DNA of 64,000 bases from Atrichornis clamosus (taxonomy: Eukaryota; Chordata; Aves; Passeriformes; Menuridae), in the NCBI GenBank assembly GCA_013400975.1, contig WBMZ01009494.1:1-64000 (forward strand). Reading direction: 5' to 3'. Shown here piece by piece: positions 23,196 through 36,056 of this stretch. The notes under the pieces are model-generated. The model was not told where the DNA came from, searched no databases, and worked only from the letters and a program-made list of their open reading frames with translations. Position numbers and translations under genes: made by a program. Each line of letters begins with the position of its first letter. Position 1 is the stretch's first letter.

Positions 23196-26100
23196 AAATA
23201 CTACATTCAGAAAGTAAGTTTTCTCATCTCCTGGAAAAAAACAAAACTCTTTCTTTAGTACTATGAATATAAGTGCCATCTGGGCAAATGTGTTTTGGAG
23301 ATGAAATTTGGAGATTATACACTAAGTTTGTGTTTTTCTACTTTCCTTGCATAATAATATCAGGTTGACATTGGAAATAATGAATACCCAAGACATTAAG
23401 ATATGCTGAACACATCTGCAATGTTTTCTTTTCTCAAAGGTCAAGGATGAATGCTATCTCATATAATTGGTGCATAAGCACATTGTTGTATATCTTTAGT
23501 CAAAACATGTAGAAGACAGTACTTCTGAGTTGATGAACACTAGGTAGATATAATTTCCCCTATTCAATTAATTTTTCATTAGCAGTAAAATCTTGATGTC
23601 TGAAATATCCCAAGAAAAAATGAGGTATTTTAAGATAGAGAGTTTCTTATTGTTCAGTAATTGATACACATTCACATCAGATCCAGATACTCTGCTGTAA
23701 TTTGATTTGCTCTTTGTATCTGCTATAAACTGGCATAAACTTTGTCAGCCAAAACACATTAAAAATTCTAACCCTGTATATGTGGAGAGTAAATCAAGTG
23801 ACTTGGTCCATCTCTTTATCCTTTTTAATTGAATATTCAACTAACTTCTGTAGCTCATTTTCCTTTCCATGTATCTCTACTTAGGTCTACAAATTTAACA
23901 GTCTCCTGTATTAAGAAAGAAAAGTGCATTTATTTTTCTGTAGTCCTAGTGATTTTCAGGGTCAAGTACTACTAGTTCTTGCCACAACTGTGGCATGCTG
24001 TTACAATCATGCAGTCAACAATCTAATAGTTAACTCACATATATTGTATATATTCCCTACAGAGGCTCAATATTTGGATGGTATAGTCAGATTTGCAGAG
24101 ATATTGTTTACTGAAAATTGTAATTTCAAAAAGTAGAAATTCCAAAAAATGCTTTCAAGAAGCAGCACAAATTTTCACAAATTGAACATGTATGTGTCTT
24201 TATAAATTCTCAGATTAAGTCTTCAGAAATAATACTGTGCATGGCAAAATGCTTTTATTTCCATGCAAACAGAAACTTCTGCTTACTTTCTAAGGATTGG
24301 TGAAGATTACTTGGGAGCCTACATTTAAGTCTGAAAGTTGATAATTGGGCTTCCAAAACAAATGGTTCTGCAAGATCTCAAATAACTCAAATCAGACTGT
24401 GCAAAATATGTACATTTGTCATAAAAATATCACTATATGAGGATTGCACTATTCCAGCTGGGTACAATTCTTCCCAATTTAGTCATGCTTGAATTTGGAC
24501 CATACACTGACAGTTATTTTCTGTTTTAATATATCCGTGATAATTTTCCTTCTTACTTGCATATTACAGGGCTATGGTAGATAGAACTACAAGAATATCA
24601 GTAGCAATTTAAGGAAATAAAAAAATCAATGTTCTGGTGTATGTTGGAAGATAGAGGAAAAGAAATTCTTTATTGCTGGTCATTATATGAATTCTCAGAC
24701 GTTATAGAAAAAGAATCACTTTTGCCTCGGACAGAATAAACCAGAAAGTAGTTATTTTCTAGAATAATGCTAGCAGACAGATGTGAATCATCTGAAATGG
24801 TGTCCTAATCCAGTGCTGCATTTTTGAGTCCTTCACCATGATGTCTCTTTGTTTTTCCAAATAACTTTGCTACCTAATTGGCATGGTGTTAATGATGTGC
24901 TAAGAATCCCTTTAAAGTAGTCACAAAAGTATTTCTTTTACTTTAGTTTAGAAAAAGAAAGAGTTTACACTTAGAGATGTTTTTAGAGAAATTTTAAAGA
25001 TGACATTCGGATGAGAATAAAATTCTTCTGTCTCACTGGTTGTTTAAACAAACAAAAAGTATTCATATGGCACTGAACTGAATGTAAAGCTGAAATTTTC
25101 TGGGCCTATACACAGCTTTACAATTCTTTGTTTGATTTTTCCAGAGATGGGAGAATGACCTCAGGCATAACATACAGGCAAGTGTTTCCAAGTTCGTAAC
25201 CCCATACGTTTGTTTCTGGAGTGTACACACACCAGCTGCTCACAGAGAATTGTTAAAGCAAGGGTCTAATGAGAGGAGGTAGAAAAGGACAAGCCCTGTA
25301 CTGTGAGATCTCCAGATCTCTCAGACTTCTGTCATTTGCAGCTGAGAGCAAGTTTTCAACTTCAGCTTATATGCTAATTCTAAAACAGAAGTGTCTGTGT
25401 TCCAAAACTTATGCAGTCACTTTTGAGCCACTTTTGAGTGTAAAATTGGGAAAAAAAAAAAATCATAGCTAGCATGGACTTCCAACTACTTTTTGTTTTT
25501 TTAATTTATCACTTATTATGTCGTCAGCTGATATCTCACCTCCATGAAAACTTAACACATATGAAAAATCAGCCATGACAAAAAACCCATTTAGGTAATT
25601 GTAAACATGCCAGTCTTGTACAGGAATGTCTTGTCTGAATGCAAGCAACTAAATAGATACAAGAATGGATACATGATACTGAGTAATTATAAGCTACTGA
25701 TTCACATGCACTTAAAAATCTGAAAACAGATGTGACCACATCCAGTAGCAAGTTAAATTTGGTGGACTCATCAATTCAGCTGTTTTCTCCGAGTAAGGAG
25801 GAAGAATTAAAAGATATACTACTGAATGCAATATACTTTTGGGATTCTCTAAACGACCCTGCTTCTGAGAGGAGTAAGAGCACATCATAGATTGTCCTTG
25901 CAAAATTCCTCTGTTGTCACTTTTGCACAGAACATATCCTTGAGTAAGAAGCTAACCTGCCTACCTTGTCTTTTTCCATGAGTCAGTTGTGACTCATGAT
26001 TGTTGTACATTGTCCTCCAGAAGTGAGTTATTTTGTAGGTATAAAGTGTGCTATGTATGAAGAACTGTGACATAAGTCAAAGTCACAATAGATATTATTA

Positions 26101-28686
26101 GAATATTCACATGGAAGGTTGTACACCAGCAGAATTTTAAATGTTTTGTGACATCTTCTGGCTTGAAAAGGATGATGCTCTACATGCTGAAGATAAGTAA
26201 TACATGTCTTTTTTTGACAGGGTGGTAATTTTTAAATATAGTAGTATAAGCTATATAGTTTATGTTTGATTTATAGTATCCTTCAAGACCTTTATTTTAA
26301 TTTCTATTAGTAAAATCCCTATTTTTAGACGAAAATGGAGACTTCGGGTTCTTTTCCCCTTTTTTTTCTGAAAAAAACTTCTGTAGCTTGTGCCTTCTGA
26401 AGGCAATTTCTGAGGTCATAATATACACACTTGTTAGGAACTGTTTTAATCTCTCTTAAGAGCAGGTTTACAAGGAGTATGGGTAAAACACTGATGGCTG
26501 AGCATGCCCAGTCTTAGCTGCACTGCCATTTTTGGAGCAGTTCTTACAGTAATAACACATGTTCTGATAACTAAGAATTCCTATTAAAATTCAGGTGCTT
26601 CTGCAGAAAAGTTTCTATTGATTTTTATTTTTAAAAGTTTCCAAAATTCATGTGATATCATAATCAAACTGTAAAATGTTCTTAATTATCTAAAACATTA
26701 TTTTTAAAATCATACTTAGGATTTTCCATGAAAGATAAACTCTTTAAAATATTTTCAGTCTTTGTTTCTACAATTTTAGAGAAATATTTTGGAAACATTT
26801 GATATAAATGCATCTCTGAAAAAAAAATTTTTTAAAGATATAATTCAGTATTAGCAGCAGAGGTTTCATTTTGTGAAGAAAGAATTTATTCTCTAAAAAT
26901 TACTGTTTTGACAGCCAGACCTATTTTTCAGAGAATGTATTGACTAGGTTATTGTTTTTGTTAAGAAAAAAACTAACATTAGAAAAGTTAAAGGCTTTTG
27001 TTTTACAGACATTGAAGTATTTTTTAACATCTTAATGAAATGTTTCCACTTAGAAATTCTATTCTGGTTTGAATTTGTGTATTTCATGGAATTCTTCTTC
27101 CTTATGTAAATATGATGTAGAAAGAAGAGCAGCTAGGACTCTGGCTAGCCATTCACATTCCACTTTTGTTAATGATTACTTTAGGACAATGTTCACATAC
27201 ATGATTTTTTTTTTTTTGTTATGAGGTACAAAATAGATCAGTATTTCATGAAGGTGCAAAAATTCCTATCTGTCCATTTCCCTTCTGTTTTAATAAAAGT
27301 ACACATGGTCATTAATTTTCCTTCCACTACAATTATGTCTCTTGTTACCCTTCTTCCTGAAAAAACTCTCTGGTCAAACATGCCAGTTCCAACTTTATAT
27401 ATCATTATTCAGTGGCAGACTTGTTTGCCTCTGTTCACAGCTTGAGAGAAAAAAAGATGAGGAAATGCTATGGTGTAGTTTGATCTTGTTAATTCTTTTT
27501 TTAAAGGCAAGTTATTTAGAAAAAATGAGGGCATGATTCTATTTAATTAGTTGTTCTGTAGTGTAAAATAAAGTATTTCCTTTTTTTTTTTTTTTCTAAT
27601 TGAACTCAGCCTATATGCCCATATATATTTCCAATAGTTAGATATTTTGTACATGGTTTATTTAAGAAACTTTCAGCAAATTGTTTAAGGAGCTTTTTCT
27701 GCTCCCTTGCATCTAAGCAATCTGGTCTCCTAAACCCTTGTCTCCAAAAGTAATTAATACACTGCATTTGGCATTAGCGGCTTTATTTTTGAGTCAAATT
27801 CTAATGTCTTTTCTACAACTATCATGACATATGCAAACCTTTTGGCTTGGAAATCTAATTAGTATTCTGTTTGGGATTTCAGAGATAATTGGCCTTTAGG
27901 ACCTTCTGAAGTTGCATAGGGCCATTTCTTGCTAAGCTTTTTACAGAGATCTTCTGAAGCTTATTCTATGGACATTCTGTTAATCGGCAGTTCAGTGAAT
28001 TAAAGCAATACCTTGTAGTTCCTTCCACATTTTGGACATAGGAGGAACTGTCCACCTCATTTGTCATTTAGCAGCTGTGAGGTATTCAGCATTACTGAGC
28101 ACATAGAGACAAAAGAAGGCGAACAGGTTGTAGTTGAAAGGTTTGCAGCTTCAGCCAAGTGGTTGGAATACACTGAGAGTAACACATTGGATGTGGTCTC
28201 TAAATTCTTGCCTTATGGCTTTTTGGTGGAGTTTAGTTTCAGCTAATTGAAGCAAGCTGTCAATTTACATCTCAAAATATAACATGAAGTTTAATTATCA
28301 AGGCTTCATACTTCTGCAGTGTTCTATACCAGGGTAAAAAGTTATGGAAATTAATGTGATATTTCTACAGAGCAGTTTGCTTTTGTTGTTGTTTTAATAC
28401 AACCCATTTGTTGGTAGGAATGCCCTGACATGAAGAAATTGATTTGTCTTATCTGTCCCCTATAGCAGATGGCCCTTTGTCTTCATAATTGTCTCCCCTG
28501 AAAAACTGAGAAACGTGTATTTTTTCCTGTCTCGGAGAGATGTTACTTCCATGCTTACTTTCAATAAAAAATTTAAAAATGTTTTACAAAAGTTAATCTG
28601 CATTTCTACGGTAGGACTGAGGAGCAATTGCATCAAGGAGTGAGGAGACAACCCACTGTAGATAATTTCTTACTTTCTTTGTTCAG
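23196..28686. other. Intronic sequence, nothing recognised
   Basis: AT-rich intron. Open frames up to about 75 codons look random. Poly-T and poly-A runs occur, for example near 27207 and 27580. No repeat family or RNA gene recognised. Confidence 0.55.
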
Positions 28687-28824
28687 GGTCACTCAGCTGG
28701 TGGAAACATTGCAGGAAAATTGAGAGTCATCTTACAACTGCATTCAGTCAGTGATGAACAAATTGCCTTTGCACATTGCACATGTGCTTTCCTTGTTCTA
28801 AACTGTCTGTCTCCTGCAAAGTGA
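28687..28824 (+). other. Candidate + strand terminal exon, weak
   Basis: A good acceptor (TTACTTTCTTTGTTCAG) precedes a 45-codon stretch, open from the first base of the putative exon (GHSAGGNIAGKLRVILQLHS at its start) to TGA at 28822. It would join in frame to the phase-0 PPFIA2 donor. There is no recognisable homology, and such acceptor-plus-frame coincidences are common in long introns. Confidence 0.15.
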
Positions 28825-30611
28825 AGCTGAAGACAGTGAGGCAGTATATTTTTTTTAAAGAAATAAGGTCTTAAATAGCCTAAAGCCTACATCTCTCATG
28901 TATTATATGAGTGGAAAAACCTGTAACGTTGACTATTTTTCCATCATTTTTATTTAGTTTTTAAATTACACTCATTTTGAAAGTGATTGTAACAAGACAG
29001 GTACATAATTAGAAAACTTGCCTTTTCTTTAGTTAGAAGTAAGAGTGGCCATATTTTGAAGGAGCAGCCTTCTTTCAAAGGTGTAACTTGTGCTTACCAG
29101 ATTCTAGTGCTCACGTACTATTCTAGTAAATTACAGCTAATGTAATCTTGTATTTCAAACTACCTACTTACGAATTTAAATAGAGGAGTGAGGAATAATA
29201 CGTTCTACTAATCTTTCTACTAATTTGGGCTGCAGAAGTAGTTTGAATATGAAATGAAATATTTGGGACTGTATGCTTGGGAATCTGTAAATGGGATGTG
29301 AGTGCACAGCAAGAAAATGAGTCTTGTTAACAAAGACACTGGTCTGTGACTTAGAAAAGCTCAGGAGTACTTAGGTCTTCCTCTGATGCCCTAGGAAGCC
29401 ATAGGTCAGTCACTTAAATTTGCTCTTTGTCAAATCTCTGAAATTATTTCTTTTCAGTTTCTTTACCTTTTAATATTTCTCAGATGTAGTCCATGCTTTA
29501 ATCTAACCGGTCATTAATTTCCTCTGTCACTAAAGAAAACACAAGCTCTCCACACACCATGATGCACATTATTCTAATTTCTTAATGTTGAACTCTGTTA
29601 AGATATACAATAGTCTTCCAAAGAGAACAGCAAAGTGCGGTTTGAAACTAGGCTGAAAAAGTGTTTGAATTAAAACTTTGAGATGGCTTTTGGAATAGAT
29701 TATGTGGACATTCTCATATGAGATTTAAATATATTTTCTCATTCAAACATAGGAGCACAGATTCATCAAGAAGCCTGTTATAATCAAGCTTTTAAATCAC
29801 TTTGGAAAGGGGAGATGGGGAGCAAATTAGTGTTATCAAATAGAGAAAGATAACCTGTGCAGCAACCAGGAGGGTTTAATGCCAACTCTGTGTGACATTA
29901 AGTGAAGTTGAAACTTCTGATTATGCTACAGGCAAATAAGCACTGTAGATTTTATGGTGTGGAAACTATTTATGAGATAGCTAAGAAAGAAAGATACTTT
30001 TCAGGTCTTCCTCCTTTCACCAAGCTTACTCAGAAAAAATTATGTTTGTATTGTTGTCTTTTTGCAAAATTATTTTCTTTATGCATCTCATATCTGTTCC
30101 ATTTAGGTGTCTTTAAATTCTCTGGTTAACATTAGACCATGCTCCTAATAAAGGAAAACTGTTTGCTGTCTTTTCTGAGCATCACTTACTTTAATTTTAG
30201 GTGTGTAAAATTTCTAACTGCCTTAAAGAAATACAAAAGAGCCACATATATGGTATACCTAAATAGCTAAATAACTATAATGCTTTAGCAGCATTGGTTA
30301 ATACAAAACTGTATGAGGAAGTGATTTGCATTGCTATTAAATGGGTGTATTTAATATAGAAATTAATTACACTGGTGCACAATCTTGCCAGATTTCTGTG
30401 GTCTTTCACTTAATATGCAAGAGCAATGCAAAAAAAACCCAAAATTGAGCTTTGAGTTATATACTTGTGGCATTTATACAGCATATTTTATATTTTAAAT
30501 ATTAGCGGTGTCAATATTTAGTGTGGTTGTGTAGCGTGTGTACTGTAGATTTTTACTGCTTTATGATTTCTAAAAAATTAAAAATACAGTAGGTTTTTTT
30601 ATCACATGGGC

Positions 30612-30790
30612 ATATAGTATCAAGGTGCAAAGAGCTGGGGGCTCCCAGGGATCCAGGGATCTCTTGGGGCAGGGGCTGGCACCAGAGTCCATCCCACCTC
30701 CAGCCAGGACTGGGACAGGTGAGAGGCAGCAGGGCAGCCCCAGCCCTTGGCATCCCGCACCTTCCTGGCGTTCCAGACTGGCTGAGGAAG
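30612..30790. other. GC-rich patch in AT-rich intron
   Basis: About 180 bp much richer in G and C than its surroundings, with repeated GGG, CCAG and GGCA motifs. Several frames stay open on both strands because stops are rare in GC-rich DNA. I could not assign it to CR1 or any repeat family. Confidence 0.5.
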
Positions 30791-33700
30791 GAATTTCTCA
30801 ATCCAGTTTTTACACTGACAGTTGCATTCAAAAACTATGATTTTGGAGGTTATAGCAAGTGATAAGGTCTTCTGCTCAGTCCATTTGTCTTCAGCAGGAT
30901 TCAAATACCTGCTAGGGCAGAGTTCTTTTGAAGAAGCAGGGGGTCTTGGAGATCTCAGACAAGCAGCATTCATTGAAGTTTGTGAAAACTTGAATTCTGT
31001 CACCCAGAGATTTAACAGTCATTTGGCTTTCTTCTTAAACTCTGCTAGCAGGATTGTGATGAGCCTTATTATATATATCAGAATGACAGAGCAGTATAAA
31101 TTAGTGTGTCTTGTTGCCAATACCCAATTAGGTTATAACTGAGGTTTGTTAGGGGTGACAATTGTCATTGAGATTGTACAACAAAAATTCTTCTCACATA
31201 AAATTTCTTGACATTCCCTCATATGGGATATAAATTAGCCATTAATATACTAGTGAACTTTATCACAGATGATCTTACCTAGTGATTTAGAGCTTAATGA
31301 TCTGGATGTGTTCTTTCATTATAACAGAGACACTTCATGTAATTGACTGAAGAGACACAGTCAATTATGAACCATCTATGATTTTTACAGTTGTTGTTAC
31401 ATCAGGGTTTTAGTGGTTGTCTAACGTGCAGGAAAAAAGGCCACTTCATTTAATAAGAAAGAAAAAAATCCTCATGAGGCAAAATAGAGCAGTATTATTC
31501 CTATAAAAGATATTGAATGTGTACTTCAATCTTTTAAAGTGACTGCCCTTTCTTTCAAAACATTTTAGATTGGTGGGATGCTCTCTTAATGTGGCAGCCC
31601 TAATTATAAAAAAGTGTCACTTCTAGAAATGAATAAAAAATTCCATTATGAGTTCAGTGATTATATTTGTGGAGATTGTCTAGCTAATTTTAAGTTGCAA
31701 AGGTACAGGATGCTATTAAGTAGTAGTCTCATGCATTTTAATAGTTGTGTAATTCTGAATAATTTCTAGGAGACTGTTTAAACAAATGCTATGATACTCT
31801 TAAAGATGCTTTTAATACAGTAGATTGTTCATAGCCCATTCATTGTCAGATTCCAGATATACCTTGGAAATCAGGTATGGGTTAAAGCACTTGAGAGGCT
31901 GGGTGATTTACCTAGTTAGCAGGCTCATACAGTCATTGCTGCTCCACAAAACAGCAGTCAGAGGGGCGTACATCAGTAGGGCAACTTGGTGTCCTGGTGG
32001 GACAGATTGCCCTTTTCTTTGGGGCATCTGCGGTATTCCTTTTATTGTCCCTGACTTTAAAAAAAGGCTCAGATCCTTAAAAATATCTTTTGCCTAACAG
32101 CCTTTGATTCTTCAAAGACGTTAAGCTTCATATTTACTGTTAAGCACAAGCAGAGTTATTATCCAAGCCTCCAGTCTTCCAAATTTGAGCCCTAGACCTC
32201 AAATTTCCTTTCACTGGTTTTAGGTAAATACTCTTCACTGTGCCAATAATTAATAAGAGTGGCCAGCAGCTGAAGTCTCTGCAGCCAGCAGCCTACACTG
32301 CTGCAAGTTCTTGCAAAAGTAACCATGATTCTCATCTAGTCATTGTCTGTTTTATGAGAAATTAAAAATCTATAATTTTGCTTCATTGCTTTAATGCTAA
32401 AAAATTCAAACCTGGTATAAAATGTAGGTTTCTAGAGTACTGTATGTTATTTTTTATTGCCTACAGGCTGGCCAAGTGAGTATAATTGGCTGAGAATTTA
32501 TTTATTTTTTGACTTTTCAGGCTGCTCAAAACTGATGCTGAATTGTGTATGAGAGGTCATAGAAAGAGCACAGTATATTATGCTAGCTGTTCATCTCCTC
32601 TAGGCAGAGCTATGCAAATATATGTAATTTTGCATTCTGTCATCTTTCTTCTGAGTGGATTTATTTCAAAAGAAAGTTGGTCTTTTCTGTTCTTTAATAA
32701 TGGCTTGTAATTTAGGTCACTTACTCTGTGACCACTCTCACTAAGGGAATGCAGTTTCCTGTAAAGTAAATCTAATTATGGGGAATGGTGTCATCTGAAT
32801 TTGTCTTCCTGATTTTTTTGGCTTGTAATAATATTCACATGATATAGAAACAACTAAAAAGAGAAAACAAAACAACTAAAAAATCTAGCTCATCACTAAT
32901 GAAAAAGTCTTCAGAAAGTCTGCCTTCTTTCTGAGGGAGAAGGATGTATCAGGAATACGTAAGTATGTCTCATGATATCTATGGGTACAGTTGTCAAGAA
33001 ACACTCTAACTGGACTGTTACCATTATAGAGCTCTGGTGAAAGAATATGTTTTTCTAAAAAGCTTTTGAAGTACAGACTTAGGCTTAGAGTAACTGTGAG
33101 TTGAGTGTTGCAGTACGGAACAGATAATCTAATTTATGAAACACATTACCAGATTCTTAATGGCTGGATATGGTCACCAAAGTCAACCAGAAAACAGGAC
33201 AGCAAAATCTTAAAATATCATCTCTATTAAATCTTTTTTTCTAGGCTAGGATGGGGAACCAAAGTCACTAAGTCTGGTGCATGCTGATGCAAAATGTGTC
33301 AAAATGTATTTTGAGATGTTTTTGAATTTTTTATTCCAAAATTGCTAGTCTGTTAATAAGCTCTCAGTTTCAAACTTACTGAAATTATCTGTATTTTAGA
33401 TGCGAAAAGGGTATTTTAAAAGAAAAAAAAATTCTTGGATAAATTGAGATTAATAGTAGTCTGAAAAAGTAGATACAGGGATAATATTTCTACTTTCTAA
33501 TGGGCTCATTAGTTTCCTAGCAAGACTTATAAGTTGACATAAGGCAAATTTAGACAGGAGGTAAGATTCTTTGATTATAGTCAGTGATGATAATACATCA
33601 CTGGTGAGATAATAAGAAAACTTGTCAAGGAATTTGGTAGATTCTTTTTTTTTTTAATTAGCTGCTTCTTGTTAAACATTAAGACTTCAGCATTTTTCAA

Positions 33701-35739
33701 TTGTTTTTCAGTAAAAGTTTACATTGCAGTTAAAAGTGTATTACTTTAAAATATCAGGGAAGTAGGAGAAGGATGCAGTAATTCAAAGTTATGTCAAATG
33801 AAGTTGTAAACTGGACATATAGGTAAGAAAACCTTAATGAAGACAGTTTACTTAACAGTGAAAGGATGGAAAATAACATCATAAATTCTGAAGTGCTGAA
33901 AATAAAAACGTAAAAGAATACAACTGAAAAGAGGCTATTTGAAGTAACAAATGAAGTTTGCAGCTGATGGTGAAATATGTAATATAGTATTAAACATGAA
34001 TTTTTTCCACTAGAAAAATTAAATCTAGAGGGGCTCCTGTGGTATTGTAGTGCTGATAACACTGGAAAAGATAAACAGGAAGTGGGTTAACTGTGAAATT
34101 TAGAATGCCCTTGAACACTGTGTGGTCATGAAAAAAATTATTTTTGTGTGTAATTAGAACGGAAAGGTTAGTCTGAATGCAAATAAAAATAATTTATTCA
34201 GTCTTGAAAGCAATGGAGAAAACTCCTATAGTACCAATATTCTGTTGAAAACAATTTCATAGAAAATCATGTGCAATAATAAAATGCAGTTAGTATCTTA
34301 GCAACTATGTGAGTGAAAATCAGGATAGGTGTGCAACTGTTTCTTTGTTTATGGTGATGATTGTAGGTAGAAAAATTAATCTGAACTTCTTTCCAAAAGT
34401 TTATGTTGTATTTCCTCATCTGCTTAGAATCATAAAAATCCGAACTCTAAAGTTCTGAATAAAAATGTTGTGGGTTGTTCTAAAGGGTTCCGTAAGGCTT
34501 CTGTGAAAAGGGAGATTTTACAGAAGTGTGGCCCATCAGTAATAATTCTTGGCACAAAATCAAACTTTCAGTTGGCACCCTATGAAGCGGAAGGGCTGTG
34601 ACAAAGGCCCACAGGGGGAGGATAGTAAAAGTAGCAAGCAAACTGAAAGGAAGTCACACTGGTTCTTAAAGGCACAACTTACAGCAATGCAAACCAAAAA
34701 TCATAAAAACCCCAAATGAACTGAATGGTTCCTTTGTGGATCGTTGGTCTTTCTGCTGTTGCTTTGTAACCAGTTTGGTTTCAGGGCCCTGAATTTATTA
34801 ATGTGTTGGAACCGTAATCTGCATGCAAGTTTCCCTAGTCTGCTCCTTTTGTTTCTCTGTTATAAATTATGTATCATATTAATAAAATAAAGCTTTTCTC
34901 TTGAGAGCACATTTTTAACATGATGGGGGGACAGGGAAGCAGCAGAGTATGCCTCACACACAAACCCTGCTCCTGCCATCCCACTGTAGTTCACGTACGC
35001 TTAAAACAAATCCCGCGGGCCTGTGTATAAATAGAAACAGCAGCTTTTTGAAGTGTTCAGCCTCGTGTTGTTTGTTTGTGGAGTGAGAACATGACCTATT
35101 CCAGAGACAAAAAATTGCCTAGTTTAAAAGGAAGGATTGTGGCAATTAAGTAATTTTGATAGTTTGGTTATTTTATTAATTTTATATTATTACCTTGGCT
35201 CTTTTGAGAAGTAAATGTGTTTCTGATTTGATACATTTTACTCATTTTAAAACTGAGTACAGAAGTAGCTGACAATGAAGCAGTGAGCAGAGGTATTTTT
35301 GGCGTTACTGGTTTGTATCTCAACCTCATTTTGCACTTTTCTTCCTCAAATTGTTATTTATTGCTTTAAGCCCATCTCAACAGCTGTGTGACACAGTTAT
35401 CTCCAGGTTCTTTTAAATTATACATGTCAAAATGGTTTTTTTTTCTTAATAAAACTGCTTCTGGCATGTGATATATGCTCTAGTGCAGATAAAATTTTTC
35501 ATATGTTTTGCTTTGAAAGTTCTTCTGCATAAGAAAAGCAGTATCTGCAAATGTCACGAAGTACTAATTACCTAGTGTAAATTAAAACATGGCTGGTGAT
35601 GGAGTAATGAACCAATGTTAGAAGTGAGTTGGAATAAAATCAGAAGTGCTTTTTAAATTTTTTTTTTTTTTTTTTACTTCTAGAAAACAGACTTCTTGAG
35701 TCCAACATTCACTTGTTTTGCATGTTCTGGAAAGGGGAA
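30791..35739. other. Intronic sequence, little recognised
   Basis: AT-rich intron without a recognised repeat or exon. A perfect TATAAATA at 35026-35033 follows a CpG-containing stretch (CCCGCGGG near 35013). I saw no other promoter evidence there. A long T run lies at about 35659-35676. Confidence 0.5.
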
Positions 35740-36000
35740 GAAGCACAGGACTGGCTAGCTACACCTGAGTGATGACACTGGCAAAGTGGTTGCTAGAGGC
35801 AGCAAACAGTTGGCGGGGGAAACAAGGCACACAGCTGCGTGCAGGCAGAGGTTGGTGGGCTGGCTCTTACGGACTGGGGCCTTGGGTCAGGGAGGAACTT
35901 GTCCCTGCCGAGTTACTGCTTTGGAGAGAGCTGTTGTCAGAGTTTCCACTGTTAACGGGACGTTTCTGCTCTCAGTCTACTTGCAGGTAAAGGAGCTTTG
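35740..36000 (+). other. CpG-containing, GC-rich patch with open frame and donor
   Basis: About 260 bp with raised GC and several CpG dinucleotides in an otherwise CpG-poor intron. An ATG at 35772 opens 72 codons to a stop at 35990, and another frame is open too. A donor-like TTGCAG/GTAAAG lies at 35986/35987. It could be a small regulatory island or an alternative exon, or just a GC-rich block. No protein family is recognised. Confidence 0.25.
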
Positions 36001-36024
36001 AAGTGGGATGCTGTAGCACCCAAA

Positions 36025-36056
36025 GCTAATTTTTCTTGAAGTTAATTTTTCTTGAA
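36025..36056 (+). repeat. 16-bp tandem duplication
   Basis: GCTAATTTTTCTTGAA at 36025-36040 is followed directly by GTTAATTTTTCTTGAA at 36041-36056, with one mismatch. Confidence 0.93.

Noticed and set aside
33754..34062. 102-codon minus-strand frame, hydrophobic
   Set aside because: Its Phe/Leu/Ser-rich composition reflects reading an AT-rich strand. No start context, splice sites or family resemblance.
35026..35033. Perfect TATAAATA as an intronic promoter
   Set aside because: A single short motif in AT-rich DNA is expected by chance. There is no clear downstream exon or CpG island.
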